Source: Leptospira haakeii
GTDB taxonomy: Bacteria; Spirochaetota; Leptospiria; Leptospirales; Leptospiraceae
Length of the DNA stretch: 64,000 nucleotides
NCBI RefSeq assembly: GCF_002812045.1
Contig: NZ_NPEG01000012.1
Span: 60,016 to 124,015 of the forward strand
Direction: 5' to 3'
Position 1 is the first letter of the stretch. Every line of letters begins with the position of its first letter. The notes beneath the pieces were generated by a model. That model saw nothing but the letters and a program-made list of their open reading frames with translations. It did not search any database and was not told where the DNA came from. This document shows positions 17,573 to 27,200 of the stretch, in pieces. Both the position numbers and the translations under genes were made by a program.

Positions 17573-19645
17573 ATGCGTTTTGCCTATAAGAGACTCGCTC
17601 TTTATTCTATCCTCGTCCTTTTACCAGTAGCACATTTTTCAGACTCTGAAATTACACCGGCAGACAAAGCTGCCCATCTTGTAAAAATTTTAGAAGAACA
17701 GCATTATGGAAAGGCAAAATTACTTAATCGAAAATATTACCTCAACTCTTCAGAACGTTTTCTTTCCGAATTAGATCCTCAAGGATTGATCTATCTAAAA
17801 GAGGATATGCAGAAATTTTCTACGATGTTTAGAGAACATCAAAACTTTTCCGAACTCAATCCTGCACTTTGGGAAATAGCAATTAAATTCGCCTCTCATT
17901 TTCGCAATAGATTGTCCTTATTTATGGAAATGTTAGATCAAGACTCTGAGGAAATCCATGACGAGTTTAAGATATACACGAAAGGCAAAACCGAATACCA
18001 AAAGGATTTACCTTCCTTAAAAAAGAGATGGGCCAGTTATATAGAAAGTAAAACCTTACAACAGTTTTTCGAAATCGGAAAATATAAGTCACCCGAAGAG
18101 TTCTCAAAAGCTTTTCAAAAAGAGAGAAAGAAGATCCGAAGGTCTATTCTAAACTTCGAGATCTATAGATTAAGGAACAGTTTGACTTCCTCCGCTGAGC
18201 TGATTGATTCATTGGGCTCCGACTATTTGGACGCGATGTTAAAAGAATTGGATCCCCATAGTAGTTTTTATTCTGATTCTTTTCGAAAAAAATTTAGATC
18301 TCCAGATCTGGACCAAGGCTTAAGTTTTGGCTTGGAATTTGAACATTCCCAATATGGAGATACACGTATTTCTGAAATCTATCCAGGCGGAGCCGCTTGG
18401 AATTCAGGAGAAATCCATAAAGGAGATAAAATAGTAGAGATACGTAGTTCGCTAAATTCTGATATAGGAACGGATGTCGCCGATATTTCTGCGGACGAAC
18501 TTTACATTTTAATAAACCGAGAAATCTCTCGAAAAGCATTCTTCAAGGTAAGAAAACTTTCCGGAAAAACGGTTTGGATTCAACTCCAAAAGACGAAAAA
18601 GGATAAAGAAGAAGATTTCATCTTTACCCAGGTATTGGAAGGAGAGAAAAAGATCGGATATATCTATCTTCCTTCTTTCTATACGGATTCTGAAACCGAT
18701 CAGCTTGGATGTTCGGAAGATATAGCAAGAGCAATTTTAAAACTTAAACGCGAATCGATCGAAGGTTTGATCTTAGATGTAAGGGACAACTACGGCGGCT
18801 CTCTTCAGGAGGCCATGGATCTAGCCGGGCTATTTATCGACGAAGGCCCTCTTTTCTTAGGCGAAAATAGCAATCGGGAATTAAATATTTTGAAAGATCC
18901 GAACAGGGGAAGAATTTATTCAGGTCCCTTGCTAATTCTTCAGAATTACCAGAGCGCGTCTGGCCCTGAATTTCTGTCCCATGTCTTAAAGGATTATAAT
19001 CGAGCTTTGATTGTAGGATCTTCTTCATTCGGAAAGGCGAGTTCACAAAAATTCTTAGCCATCAAAGAAGGAAAATACAAGATCGATAAAATAAAATTAA
19101 CTACGGGACTATATTACGGTTTAGACAACGTAAGCCACCAGCAAAAAGGTGTTACGCCACATATAGAACTACCTCAATGGAATAATTCTCCACTTCGGGA
19201 AACAGATCTAGAAAATAGCCTGCTCCCAAACTCCATCTCCAAAGAGATTCGTTATGAAATTCTACCGGAACTCCCGATTCGTACTTTGAAAAACAAATCA
19301 TCGGATCGAATTGAAAAAAATCAATTTTTTCAAAAGATTGAATCCGTTCAAAACAAGGCCAAAAAATGGCTGTCTAAGCCTAAGGAAATCCCGTTAGATC
19401 CCAAGGAGTTTTTTGAATTCTATCAGGAAAGAGAGAAAGTAATTACTCAAATCAATGAAATTTCAGTTTCCAAAAGTTCAATTTTCAGTTCTCAAGCAAC
19501 CTCTTTCGATAAAAAATCGATTCATAACGGTAGCTTAGAGAACCAAATATTCAAATCCAAAAAAGATAGACTCGAATCTGATCCATATGTAGAAGAGTCA
19601 TACAACATAATTAACGACTTCATAAATTATAATGAGGGAAAATAG
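17573..19645 (+). CDS. Carboxy-terminal processing protease (Tsp/Prc, S41)
   Basis: 690 residues. A signal peptide (about 1-23) exports it to the periplasm. The Tsp-type N-terminal region has YYLNSSERFLSELDPQGLIYL, followed by a PDZ domain (about 235-330: GLSFGLEFEHSQYGDTRISEIYPGGAAWNSGEIHKGD) and the S41 core (GLILDVRDNYGGSLQEA). The catalytic Ser-Lys dyad is placed at Ser463 (QSASGPE) and Lys488 (SSSFGKASSQ), 25 apart as in E. coli Tsp. It trims periplasmic or lipoprotein substrates. The stop is one base before the next gene, whose product is secreted and could be a substrate or adaptor (inference). Confidence 0.92.
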   Translation: MRFAYKRLALYSILVLLPVAHFSDSEITPADKAAHLVKILEEQHYGKAKLLNRKYYLNSSERFLSELDPQGLIYLKEDMQKFSTMFREHQNFSELNPALWEIAIKFASHFRNRLSLFMEMLDQDSEEIHDEFKIYTKGKTEYQKDLPSLKKRWASYIESKTLQQFFEIGKYKSPEEFSKAFQKERKKIRRSILNFEIYRLRNSLTSSAELIDSLGSDYLDAMLKELDPHSSFYSDSFRKKFRSPDLDQGLSFGLEFEHSQYGDTRISEIYPGGAAWNSGEIHKGDKIVEIRSSLNSDIGTDVADISADELYILINREISRKAFFKVRKLSGKTVWIQLQKTKKDKEEDFIFTQVLEGEKKIGYIYLPSFYTDSETDQLGCSEDIARAILKLKRESIEGLILDVRDNYGGSLQEAMDLAGLFIDEGPLFLGENSNRELNILKDPNRGRIYSGPLLILQNYQSASGPEFLSHVLKDYNRALIVGSSSFGKASSQKFLAIKEGKYKIDKIKLTTGLYYGLDNVSHQQKGVTPHIELPQWNNSPLRETDLENSLLPNSISKEIRYEILPELPIRTLKNKSSDRIEKNQFFQKIESVQNKAKKWLSKPKEIPLDPKEFFEFYQEREKVITQINEISVSKSSIFSSQATSFDKKSIHNGSLENQIFKSKKDRLESDPYVEESYNIINDFINYNEGK

Positions 19646-19646
19646 C

Positions 19647-20696
19647 ATGAAACATAAAGCAATGGTATGGAGAATCCTAGTAACTTTACTGGTTTTTTCC
19701 TTTGCGACAAATCTAATAGCAAAAAGTTCAGCAGAGGCTTTAAAATATCTAAACGAACTGACCGACCCGTTAGATAAAATATCGGCAGATCGTTTATCAT
19801 ACATCCAAGCTTTGGCACATAGCAATAGCAAACAAGACAAGGAAGCCAAAAGAGCAGCTATTATTACCTCAGTAGAAAAGGCTCTATTGAATGCGAACCA
19901 GGCTACAAAGTATGATGGAAATTCCGACCTAAAAGACGCAGTCATCAAATATCTGAATGTATATTATACCGTTTTGAGAGAAGATTACGGAAAGTTAGTC
20001 GACCTAAAAGAAGCGGCAGAACAGTCCTACGATGCGATGGAAGCCTATATGCTCGCAGAGAAAAAAGCTGGTGAAAAATTACACGAAGCAGCCGAGAAAT
20101 TCGGAAAAGAACAAAAAGTTTTTGCAAAGGATAACGATATTACTCTTTACGAAAGTAAAGATAGAATGAGCCAACTATTGAAAAAATCGGGAGAGGTAAT
20201 GAGTTATAAAGATGAAATCTATTTAATCGATTTCAAACCTTATAAACAAGAATATTATCTATTACAAGCTCTCAAGGATCAGGACGTAAAGGCTATCGAA
20301 CAAAGTAGAGAAACACTCTTAAAGTATGCAGAAGAAGGTCTTAAATTATTGGATAAGGTAGTCCCTTATGATGGAGATCCATCCTTGATCCAAGCTTGCA
20401 AGAACAATCTAAACTTCTATAAGATGGAAGCAAAAGATCAGATCCCTACTCTAATCGAATTTCATATGAAAGAATCTCGTTTCGAAGCTTACAAAAAGAA
20501 ATTTAACGAAAAAGAACCGAAAGATCGCACTCAAGAGGATGTGGACACACATAATAAACTTTTGGGTGAAGTAAACTCGTTAGTCCCTACTTATAATAAA
20601 ATAAACCAAACCTTAAATAAGCAGCGTGGAGTATTGATCGAACAATGGAATAAGTCCAATAAAAACTTCTTATCTAAACACGTTCCTAAAAAGTAA
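19647..20696 (+). CDS. Secreted helical protein of unknown function
   Basis: 349 residues from the ATG at 19647, chosen because AGGGA lies 7-8 bases upstream; the frame opens 5 codons earlier inside the protease gene. Signal peptide about 1-25 ending NLIA-K. The mature part is almost entirely charged helix, with YLNVYYTVLREDYGKLVDLKEAAEQSYDAMEAYML and two regions of similar pattern (TKYDGNSDLKDAVIKYL and VPYDGDPSLIQACKNNL), suggesting an internal duplication of a four-helix unit. No catalytic motif. Not recognised with certainty; leptospiral surface-protein families of this type exist. Coupled to the Tsp gene. Confidence 0.75.
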   Translation: MKHKAMVWRILVTLLVFSFATNLIAKSSAEALKYLNELTDPLDKISADRLSYIQALAHSNSKQDKEAKRAAIITSVEKALLNANQATKYDGNSDLKDAVIKYLNVYYTVLREDYGKLVDLKEAAEQSYDAMEAYMLAEKKAGEKLHEAAEKFGKEQKVFAKDNDITLYESKDRMSQLLKKSGEVMSYKDEIYLIDFKPYKQEYYLLQALKDQDVKAIEQSRETLLKYAEEGLKLLDKVVPYDGDPSLIQACKNNLNFYKMEAKDQIPTLIEFHMKESRFEAYKKKFNEKEPKDRTQEDVDTHNKLLGEVNSLVPTYNKINQTLNKQRGVLIEQWNKSNKNFLSKHVPKK

Positions 20697-20723
20697 TTAG
20701 GTCCTATAATTTAAATTGTGGGG

Positions 20724-20753
20724 GAAGAGAAAAGAATTTCTATTTTTCTCTTC
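20724..20753. terminator. Bidirectional terminator between the protease operon and queG
   Basis: Perfect 10-bp stem GAAGAGAAAA/TTTTCTCTTC with a 10-base loop. It overlaps the last codons of queG, leaving T-rich sequence in both directions. Confidence 0.75.
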
Positions 20754-21669
20754 TTACCACTTTCAAGTTTCGTTTAAGTTGAAAATACGATATCCTGTTC
20801 ACCGCTGAATCCTGAAAATAAGTTTTAAATTCTTTCTCGTCCAGATTCGAAAGATTTTCTTTTCTGAATAGATCTCGGATCTTAAATTCTCCGATCTCCG
20901 TTTTCCAACCTTTCTTGCGGGCTTTGACCCCATTCCAAGGACAGATTTCCTGGCAGATATCGCATCCGTACACCCAGCCATGTAATGAGTCTACATTCTC
21001 AGATCTATCTTCTATCGTTTTATAGGAGATACATTTTCGAGCATCAATTTTGTAAGGTTCCAATGCTTTGGTTGGACAAGAATCTATACAAGCAGTGCAA
21101 GTCCCACATCTGTCCTTTGCTTTTACGGAAACAAAAGTTAAAGGAAGATCCGTAAAAATTAAACTAATAAAAAAGAAGGACCCGTATTCTTCATGGATCA
21201 AATTCGTATTTTTACCGATCCAGCCAAGCCCCGCTTCTCTCGCCAAAATTTTTTCAGGAACAGGAAGAGAGTCCACTCCTTGTCTGAATTTTTGATTCGG
21301 AAACTTCTTCTTTAAAAATTCTAATAAGCCGGATGCTTTTTTGCGGAGAACGGAATGATAATCTTCTCCCATCGCATATCTAGAAAATCGATATGGTAGA
21401 TCCAAGTTTTCATATTCAGGATCATTATATAATGCGCCTAGAGCAATTACCGATTCCGGTTTAAACCCAAGACCTTCCAGCTCTAGTCGAAGGTTCATGT
21501 TTTTGGGATACCACTCCATATTTCCGTGACGACCTTCGGAAACCCAGTGAAGAATATTTTCTTTGTCCTCGGACGGAACGGACGCAGGACCAACTCCGAA
21601 TAATTGGAACCCATTCGTCTCTGCGATACCTTTTAGTTCATTCAGAAGTTCTTTACTTTCGAGAAGCAT
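20740..21669 (-). CDS. queG: Epoxyqueuosine reductase QueG
   Basis: Last step of queuosine synthesis in tRNA wobble position 34; cobalamin and two 4Fe-4S clusters. 309 residues. Cluster motifs CGTCTACIDSCPTKAL and CDICQEICPWN are both complete, with the N-terminal domain carrying REAGLGWIGKN. Slightly short for the family because the C-terminal HEAT-like part is small, as in many bacteria. Starts 16 bases from the divergent small gene. Confidence 0.94.
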   Translation of the reverse strand: MLLESKELLNELKGIAETNGFQLFGVGPASVPSEDKENILHWVSEGRHGNMEWYPKNMNLRLELEGLGFKPESVIALGALYNDPEYENLDLPYRFSRYAMGEDYHSVLRKKASGLLEFLKKKFPNQKFRQGVDSLPVPEKILAREAGLGWIGKNTNLIHEEYGSFFFISLIFTDLPLTFVSVKAKDRCGTCTACIDSCPTKALEPYKIDARKCISYKTIEDRSENVDSLHGWVYGCDICQEICPWNGVKARKKGWKTEIGEFKIRDLFRKENLSNLDEKEFKTYFQDSAVNRISYFQLKRNLKVVRREK

Positions 21670-21685
21670 ATCTTATTCTTTCTTT

Positions 21686-22048
21686 ATGCAGGAAGGAGAA
21701 GAAACATCCTTATATTCCCTATCAGGAGGAATTCCACTCCAGGAACTTCTAACCGCGGCAAAAGAAGCAGGCTTAGATCTTCCTAAAGAAAGAACAAGAC
21801 CCTTGGGTAGAATTTTACTCGCAGGACTTTTAGGAGCACTCCGAGGTTTTGATGAAAGAGGACTTTCCCCCTTCTTGCCTACTCATAAATATATCTTTGC
21901 CGAGATCGTTTCAGATCTTACTGATGCTTATTCAATCCTATCTCAAGAATCAGATGAAAAAATGATTTTACAAGCAGCTTGCGACTTCGGGATCAAAAAA
22001 GTATATCATCTGGAATGGAAATTATACTCTTCTAAAGACTTATTCTAA
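21686..22048 (+). CDS. Conserved-looking hypothetical protein
   Basis: 120 residues from the ATG at 21686; the frame is open upstream through queG, but those residues are antisense shadow. Predicted alpha/beta with GRILLAGLLGALRGFDERG and an acidic C-terminal half. No membrane segment or known motif. Faces the DUF350 gene with a 2-base convergent gap. No ribosome site is visible before the ATG. Function unknown. Confidence 0.6.
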   Translation: MQEGEETSLYSLSGGIPLQELLTAAKEAGLDLPKERTRPLGRILLAGLLGALRGFDERGLSPFLPTHKYIFAEIVSDLTDAYSILSQESDEKMILQAACDFGIKKVYHLEWKLYSSKDLF

Positions 22049-22050
22049 TT

Positions 22051-22974
22051 TCAGACTGCAAAAAATATAATGGCGGAGAAGGACACGAGTACCACCGCTT
22101 CTAAAAGCCCAGCCCCGAAATTTTGATCTCTTTCTATTTCTTCCTTTAGCGTGGAGCCAGGTAATACTACCCAGTCCGCAAAAAAATGTAAAATAGGAAT
22201 GATTATAAATGCAAGCCCCAGATCTAAAAGTAGTAAGATCCCTGTCTGGTATAAGGATTCAAATTCTCTAAACAATGCTCTGGTTAGCAAGATTCCGATC
22301 GCGAGTAATGCTCCTGCAAACGCAGTTCCTGCAGCCAGGTTCTGCTTTTCTTCCAACTCTAATCTAAGTTTATAAGGGACCCAAAGTTTATAATAAATTG
22401 AGAATAAGATCATTCCGATCTGTCCCACAGAAAAGAAAATCACGGAGATGATAGACCCTATGATCGTTTTTTCGATAAGAGGAGAGACTGCTATTCCTAA
22501 TCCTTGCGGGAAAACTTTCTCTCCTATATCTCCATTCAATGCAGCTGCGATGAAGAAGGAACTCGCGATCGTTCCTCCGAATAAAACGGCAGCGACAGCT
22601 AAGTTTCTTTTTTCATAGATCTCTTCGATTGCATCAATCCCGCCGAGTATCAATCCGTCGTTGATCTTTTGGGAAAGAAGAAGAAGTATCACTCCTAAGA
22701 TAGAAAATGATGACACCTGGAAAAGATCCCCTAACAAGTCTCCTTTTTCTCCAGGATGGGAAACTATAGTGATAAATAATATAATTACCCCGATATAATA
22801 ACCGGATAAGCTCAATGCGAGGGCGCTATTATCGGATTTTACTAATTCCTCGTCTAACTTGCGAGGTTCCGTCCAGTCCTTAAGTTTTTTACCGATGTAA
22901 AAGACTAAAAAGCCTAAAACGAAAAAGGCGAGATCCTTACCTAGTAAAGAAATATATTTCCAAACGAAATCCAT
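22051..22974 (-). CDS. DUF350 family membrane protein
   Basis: 307 residues, eight hydrophobic segments in two similar halves (about 10-150 and 170-305), each with a helix followed by a NLAVA/NLAAG-type motif (EKRNLAVAAVLFGG and EKQNLAAGTAFAGA), the internal duplication known for DUF350. Inner membrane. Function unestablished. Downstream of map in the same direction with 13 bases between, so possibly in the map transcript. Confidence 0.8.
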   Translation of the reverse strand: MDFVWKYISLLGKDLAFFVLGFLVFYIGKKLKDWTEPRKLDEELVKSDNSALALSLSGYYIGVIILFITIVSHPGEKGDLLGDLFQVSSFSILGVILLLLSQKINDGLILGGIDAIEEIYEKRNLAVAAVLFGGTIASSFFIAAALNGDIGEKVFPQGLGIAVSPLIEKTIIGSIISVIFFSVGQIGMILFSIYYKLWVPYKLRLELEEKQNLAAGTAFAGALLAIGILLTRALFREFESLYQTGILLLLDLGLAFIIIPILHFFADWVVLPGSTLKEEIERDQNFGAGLLEAVVLVSFSAIIFFAV

Positions 22975-22987
22975 GCACGACAGATTA

Positions 22988-23743
22988 CTATGCTTGGGTT
23001 AAAATTTCATAGCCTTTTTCAGTGACTAGAATGGTATGTTCGAACTGAGCGGACCATTTTCCGTCCCTTGTGGTCACAGTCCATCCATCCTTTTTAGAAA
23101 AGATCACTTCCCAGGTCCCTAAATTCACCATCGGTTCTATAGTGAATGTCATTCCAGGTTCAAGTTTGGCTAGTTTACGGCCGGAACGGTAATGAGGGAT
23201 TTGAGGTTCTTCATGGAAACCTCTTCCTATTCCGTGGCCCATTAGATCTTTAACGATCCCATATCCTTTCGGAGTTAGATAATCATCGATCGCATTAGCG
23301 ATATCGCTTACACGATTTCCAGGTTTGACCTGCTCTATTCCAATCCACATGGCACGTTCTGCGTCTTTAACAAGACGTTCCACTTCAGGAGAAGTTTTGC
23401 CGCCTACGATAAAAGTACGAGAACTATCTCCATGATATCCATCTACGATAGGAGTAACGTCTACGTTAACGATATCTCCTTCTTTCAAGACATCAATTGC
23501 CTTTGGAATGCCGTGGCAAACGACTTCGTTGATAGAAGTACATACTGATTTCGGAAAACCCTTATAACCGAGAGGAGCCGACTTGCCTCCATTCTTCTTA
23601 GTGAACTCTTCGCAGAGATCATTGATCGCAAGGGTACTAATACCGGGCTGAATGAACCCGGATATATAGTCCAGAAGCGCGGCGGCTAATTTGCCCGCCG
23701 CCCTCATTTTCTCGATTTCAGTCTTGTTCTTGATGTAGATCAA
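22988..23743 (-). CDS. map: Methionine aminopeptidase type I
   Basis: Removes the initiator Met. 251 residues. Metal ligands are all visible: Asp in NVDVTPIVDG and in GYHGDSSRTF, His in GHGIGRGFHEEP, Glu in FTIEPMV and Glu in QFEHTILV. Start is TTG 8 bases after the stop of the histone-fold gene and has no ribosome site of its own, so translation is likely coupled to that gene. Confidence 0.95.
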   Translation of the reverse strand: MIYIKNKTEIEKMRAAGKLAAALLDYISGFIQPGISTLAINDLCEEFTKKNGGKSAPLGYKGFPKSVCTSINEVVCHGIPKAIDVLKEGDIVNVDVTPIVDGYHGDSSRTFIVGGKTSPEVERLVKDAERAMWIGIEQVKPGNRVSDIANAIDDYLTPKGYGIVKDLMGHGIGRGFHEEPQIPHYRSGRKLAKLEPGMTFTIEPMVNLGTWEVIFSKKDGWTVTTRDGKWSAQFEHTILVTEKGYEILTQA

Positions 23744-23750
23744 GAATGGA

Positions 23751-23942
23751 TTAGAAGTCGGTTGGTCTAACCGTAGTGCGTTTGTTCGCCTCGGTACGTT
23801 TTAAAGCATCGTCGATCAGTCCGTATAACTTTTCATTCAAGCCATCGACCGCGTCTCCGGAAGTCATAAAGCCTTTAGATTTGATATAAGCTTTTACCTT
23901 GCTTGCGACGATGAGGGTATCCTTTTCAGCGCTTTGAGCCAT
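23751..23942 (-). CDS. Bacterial histone-fold DNA-binding protein
   Basis: 63 residues: MAQSAEKDTLIVASKVKAYI, then a long central helix (TSGDAVDGLNEKLYGLIDDALKRTEAN) and a short last helix after KRTTVRPTDF. This helix-strap-helix-strap-helix order, with the second-strap KRTTVRPTDF ending, matches the archaeal/bacterial histone fold (CBFD_NFYB_HMF-like), and the length matches single-histone proteins described in Bdellovibrio and Leptospira. The start is set by AGAGGA (23956-23951), 8 bases before the ATG; the frame extends 14 Lys-rich codons further, with no ribosome site. First gene of a unit with map; downstream of the Scc-like coiled-coil gene. Confidence 0.85.
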   Translation of the reverse strand: MAQSAEKDTLIVASKVKAYIKSKGFMTSGDAVDGLNEKLYGLIDDALKRTEANKRTTVRPTDF

Positions 23943-23950
23943 GGAATTCT

Positions 23951-23956
23951 TCCTCT
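23951..23956 (-). promoter_or_regulatory. Ribosome binding site deciding the histone start
   Basis: AGAGGA on the minus strand, 8 bases before ATG 23942. It argues against the longer 77-residue reading that would begin at 23984. Confidence 0.75.
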
Positions 23957-24184
23957 TAACAGTAGTTTTCTTTTTTTGTACCATACGAACGAGCTTTGGG
24001 AGCTTCTCCTTATTTCATCCCGAGACTTTTCCGGAACGTGTCAAATTTACTTTGATACGTTTCCAGATGCCTCCAAAAAAGGAATCATTTTCGGAACGCT
24101 ACCCTACAATTTCAGTTTTTTATTAAAAACGAAAGGTTCTCCCTATGAAATTTTTTGCATGTCGTATAATACAAGTGGGAACGA

Positions 24185-24213
24185 GACATATTGGGGAAAA
24201 ACATTGGGGTCAA
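24185..24213 (-). promoter_or_regulatory. Possible promoter upstream of the histone gene
   Basis: TTGACC (24213-24208) and TATGTC (24190-24185) with a 17-base spacer, about 240 bases upstream of the histone start and just past the coiled-coil stop codon. The -35 is good and the -10 is poor, so this is weak. The 237-base gap (23985-24221) contains no gene that I can support. Confidence 0.3.
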
Positions 24214-24221
24214 GAAAAAAA

Positions 24222-27200
24222 TCATCCCTTTTTCACCGTCTCGTTTTGAATAATAGTTTGGACCAAAGAAGTTTCGAGCCCTAATTTTTCAGCGATTGTC
24301 TCTGGTTGCCAATGGAAATTATGAAATAAATTCAACACTGTTGCTTTCTTTCTAGCTACTAAGGGATCTTGGCCTTGAGTCTTACCGGATTTTCCCCCTC
24401 CGGTCTTAGACATATTGGTTTGCACCACGTCCATGAATGTAGAAAGTTTTTCGAAAGTGTCTTCTGCTTCCGAGAGCAGACCTTCTAGGTCGTCCTTAAC
24501 GGATAGAGCACCTTCTTTCATATCATCTAATCTTTGTTGAAGAGTGCTGATCTGTTTATGGCGCTCCCCTAACTCCGACATTAGGTCTTCTATCTTATCA
24601 AACTTAGCTTCGACAGAAAGTATCTCTTCTTTTCTACCAGCAAGAGTCTCGAGTCTATCATCGGTTTTCTTAAGAGTTTCTGCGACTTCTCTTTCTCTAG
24701 CTTCTATTACGGAGATTTCTTTTTCCATCTCACGTATCTTTTGAGCCAACTTGAATGAATTCTCTTTATGACCTTGGCTATCTTGGTCTAATGATTTGAT
24801 CTCTTCTCTAACTGATACTACTCGGCCGAGACGATCTTCTAGATCCAGGAAGCGGGACTCCATTTCAAATGCCCTCTCTCCTGCCTCGACCAATTTACGA
24901 TGAGTGTCGTTCCAATGAGAAGATTCTTCCATGATCCTTTCGAATTCTTCTTTTAAGACTTCCGCTTTTTCTTCTATGGAAAGAATTTCCGAACTTCTCT
25001 CTTCCGCCCGAGAAATACGGGTTTCCAGATCTTCTTGTACTTTTTTGATCCGGACTAAGTTTTGGTCCAGATCCTCATATGTTTTTTCCGTCTGGTTTGC
25101 ATCTTCCAGAGCGTCTTTCATCTCGGAGACAAAGTTTTCGGAACGTTCTATAATTTCTTTTACATCTAAGAAGAGTGCAGAACGTTTTTCTGCATCCAAT
25201 ATTCTTTCCGAGATCTCATCCACAGAAGAACGGAGTTTTTCCGCTTCTTCTTCCAACTCGGAGAATAGAGAACGTTTTGCATCTTGGATCTCTGATAGAT
25301 CTTTGCGAAGATCGACTTGAAGGATACGATATTCTTTTTGCGCCTTCTGGAATTCTTCTCTTCCGGTTTTTAGGAATTCCTCCGAAGATTCTTCGGTTTC
25401 TTTCAGTAAATATTTTACCTGATTTTGGAATTCTTTCATCTGGCCTTCGCTTTCTTTGATACCAGAATCTAAAGCTTCTTCCAAATGTCGTTTTACATCG
25501 GCTAAATGTTTTGCGATCCTTTCTTCCAATTGGCCTAGTTGGATCTGGCCTTTGTCCAAGAGCGCAGACAATTGTCTGTTGATCTTGGAATCGATCGTAT
25601 CGTTCAGACGATCTATTTTTTCTTCCTGTCTTTCGAAGAAATCTTGGCCTGATTCTTTTAATTTGTCTAGAACAACTCTTGCCTGCTCTCCCGCTTTTTC
25701 CAATTGGGATTCGGTGGAAGTGCGGATCTTCTCCGCTTGCATTTCGAGAAGTTTTTCATTCTTGCGCAGAAGGTTTTCGAATCTTTCCCCCGCAGCAGAA
25801 TATTCTACTTTTACGTTCTCTACACTTGTAATTGCGTCGGCTTTTAGATCTTTAAAACGAGAAACAAGTTCGTCTCTGACCTCATCACCCTCTTTTTGGA
25901 AGTTCGCCTTGTATTTAGATACGAATTCCTCGATCTTATCTTTTTGTTCCGCATAAGATTTGGAGAATTCTTCCAGATATTCTGCACCTTTAAAATGGAT
26001 CTGTCCCAGTCTTTCTTCCAATCCACGAATTGCATCCATGGTATGATTTTTCTGGGATTGTACATCTTCTTCCCAGGAACGGGAGAAGTGTTCGAATCTT
26101 CTGTCCATTTTACGGAACTCGTCTTCGATAGAGAGTCCAATCTCGCTTACCTTGGATTCGGCCTCGGCTAAAATATCTCCGGCTGTTCCTTCAAGAGCTT
26201 CACGGATATCTTTTACATAAGAATCCATTTCTTTCATCCGGGTAGAAACCTGGACGTCGAAAATTTTTACGTTCTCTATAATAGAATCCCATTCGGAACG
26301 GAAACGATCCGAGTGAGAAGCATGTAATGCACCAACTTCTTCTTCCAAAGAAACTTTTAGATCTTTTATAGAACCGTCTATCTCTTTCATTCGAGTGGAA
26401 ATTTGAGAAGAATAATCCTTAACATTTTCTTTAATAGTTTCCCAGTCTGCGCGGAATTTTTCCGCCTGAGAAGATTGAAGAACTTTTAGTTCTTCTTCCA
26501 AAGACTCTCTGATTTGGTCTAGTTTAAGTTTGGATTTTCTTTCTTCTTCGGAACGAGAAGATTCTAGAGCAGAATGGAATTCTTTTAGTCCGGAAAGAAT
26601 TTCTTTTCTCAAATCTTCTGCTTCTATTCTTAAACTGCTGGAAATACGATTGAATTCGTCTTCGAAGGAATCTATCTGACGCATCAGATCCGCTTTGCGG
26701 GAATCTGCTTGTTTGAGTAGTTTGTTCTCAGCTTCCAAATATTTTTCTTGGAAGATATTGATGGAATCGTTGATCCCTTCTGCTTGGCGCCTAGTTTCGT
26801 TTAAGATCTCGTCGCGTCTAGTCAGAGTTTCTAAACTCATTCCTTCTATTTCTTTACGGATTGCCTCAATCTCTATACGAACTCCGTTTAAGAATGCTTC
26901 TTTAGAATGAACTACTTGTTCTAATACTTGATCGTATTTTTGACGAATAACTGATTCATTACGGGAGAAGGTCTCTTCTAACTTACGATCTGCAAGCTCG
27001 GCCTTCTCATCCACTCTAGTTTCTAAACGATCAATTTTTTCGGACACGGATAAGAATGCAGTCTGCATACGATCCGTTCTGGCATCTAAATCTTCTTCTT
27101 TAACTTTTACGGATTCAAGAAGAGACTGAACTTCTTCTCGAGCGTTATCAACTTTGCCTACGGTCTCATGATATAATGACTTGGTCTGTGCTTCTAATCT

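Noticed and set aside
24165..24170. Consensus TATAAT on the plus strand
   Set aside because: No plus-strand gene lies downstream and no -35 fits; likely chance in AT-rich sequence.
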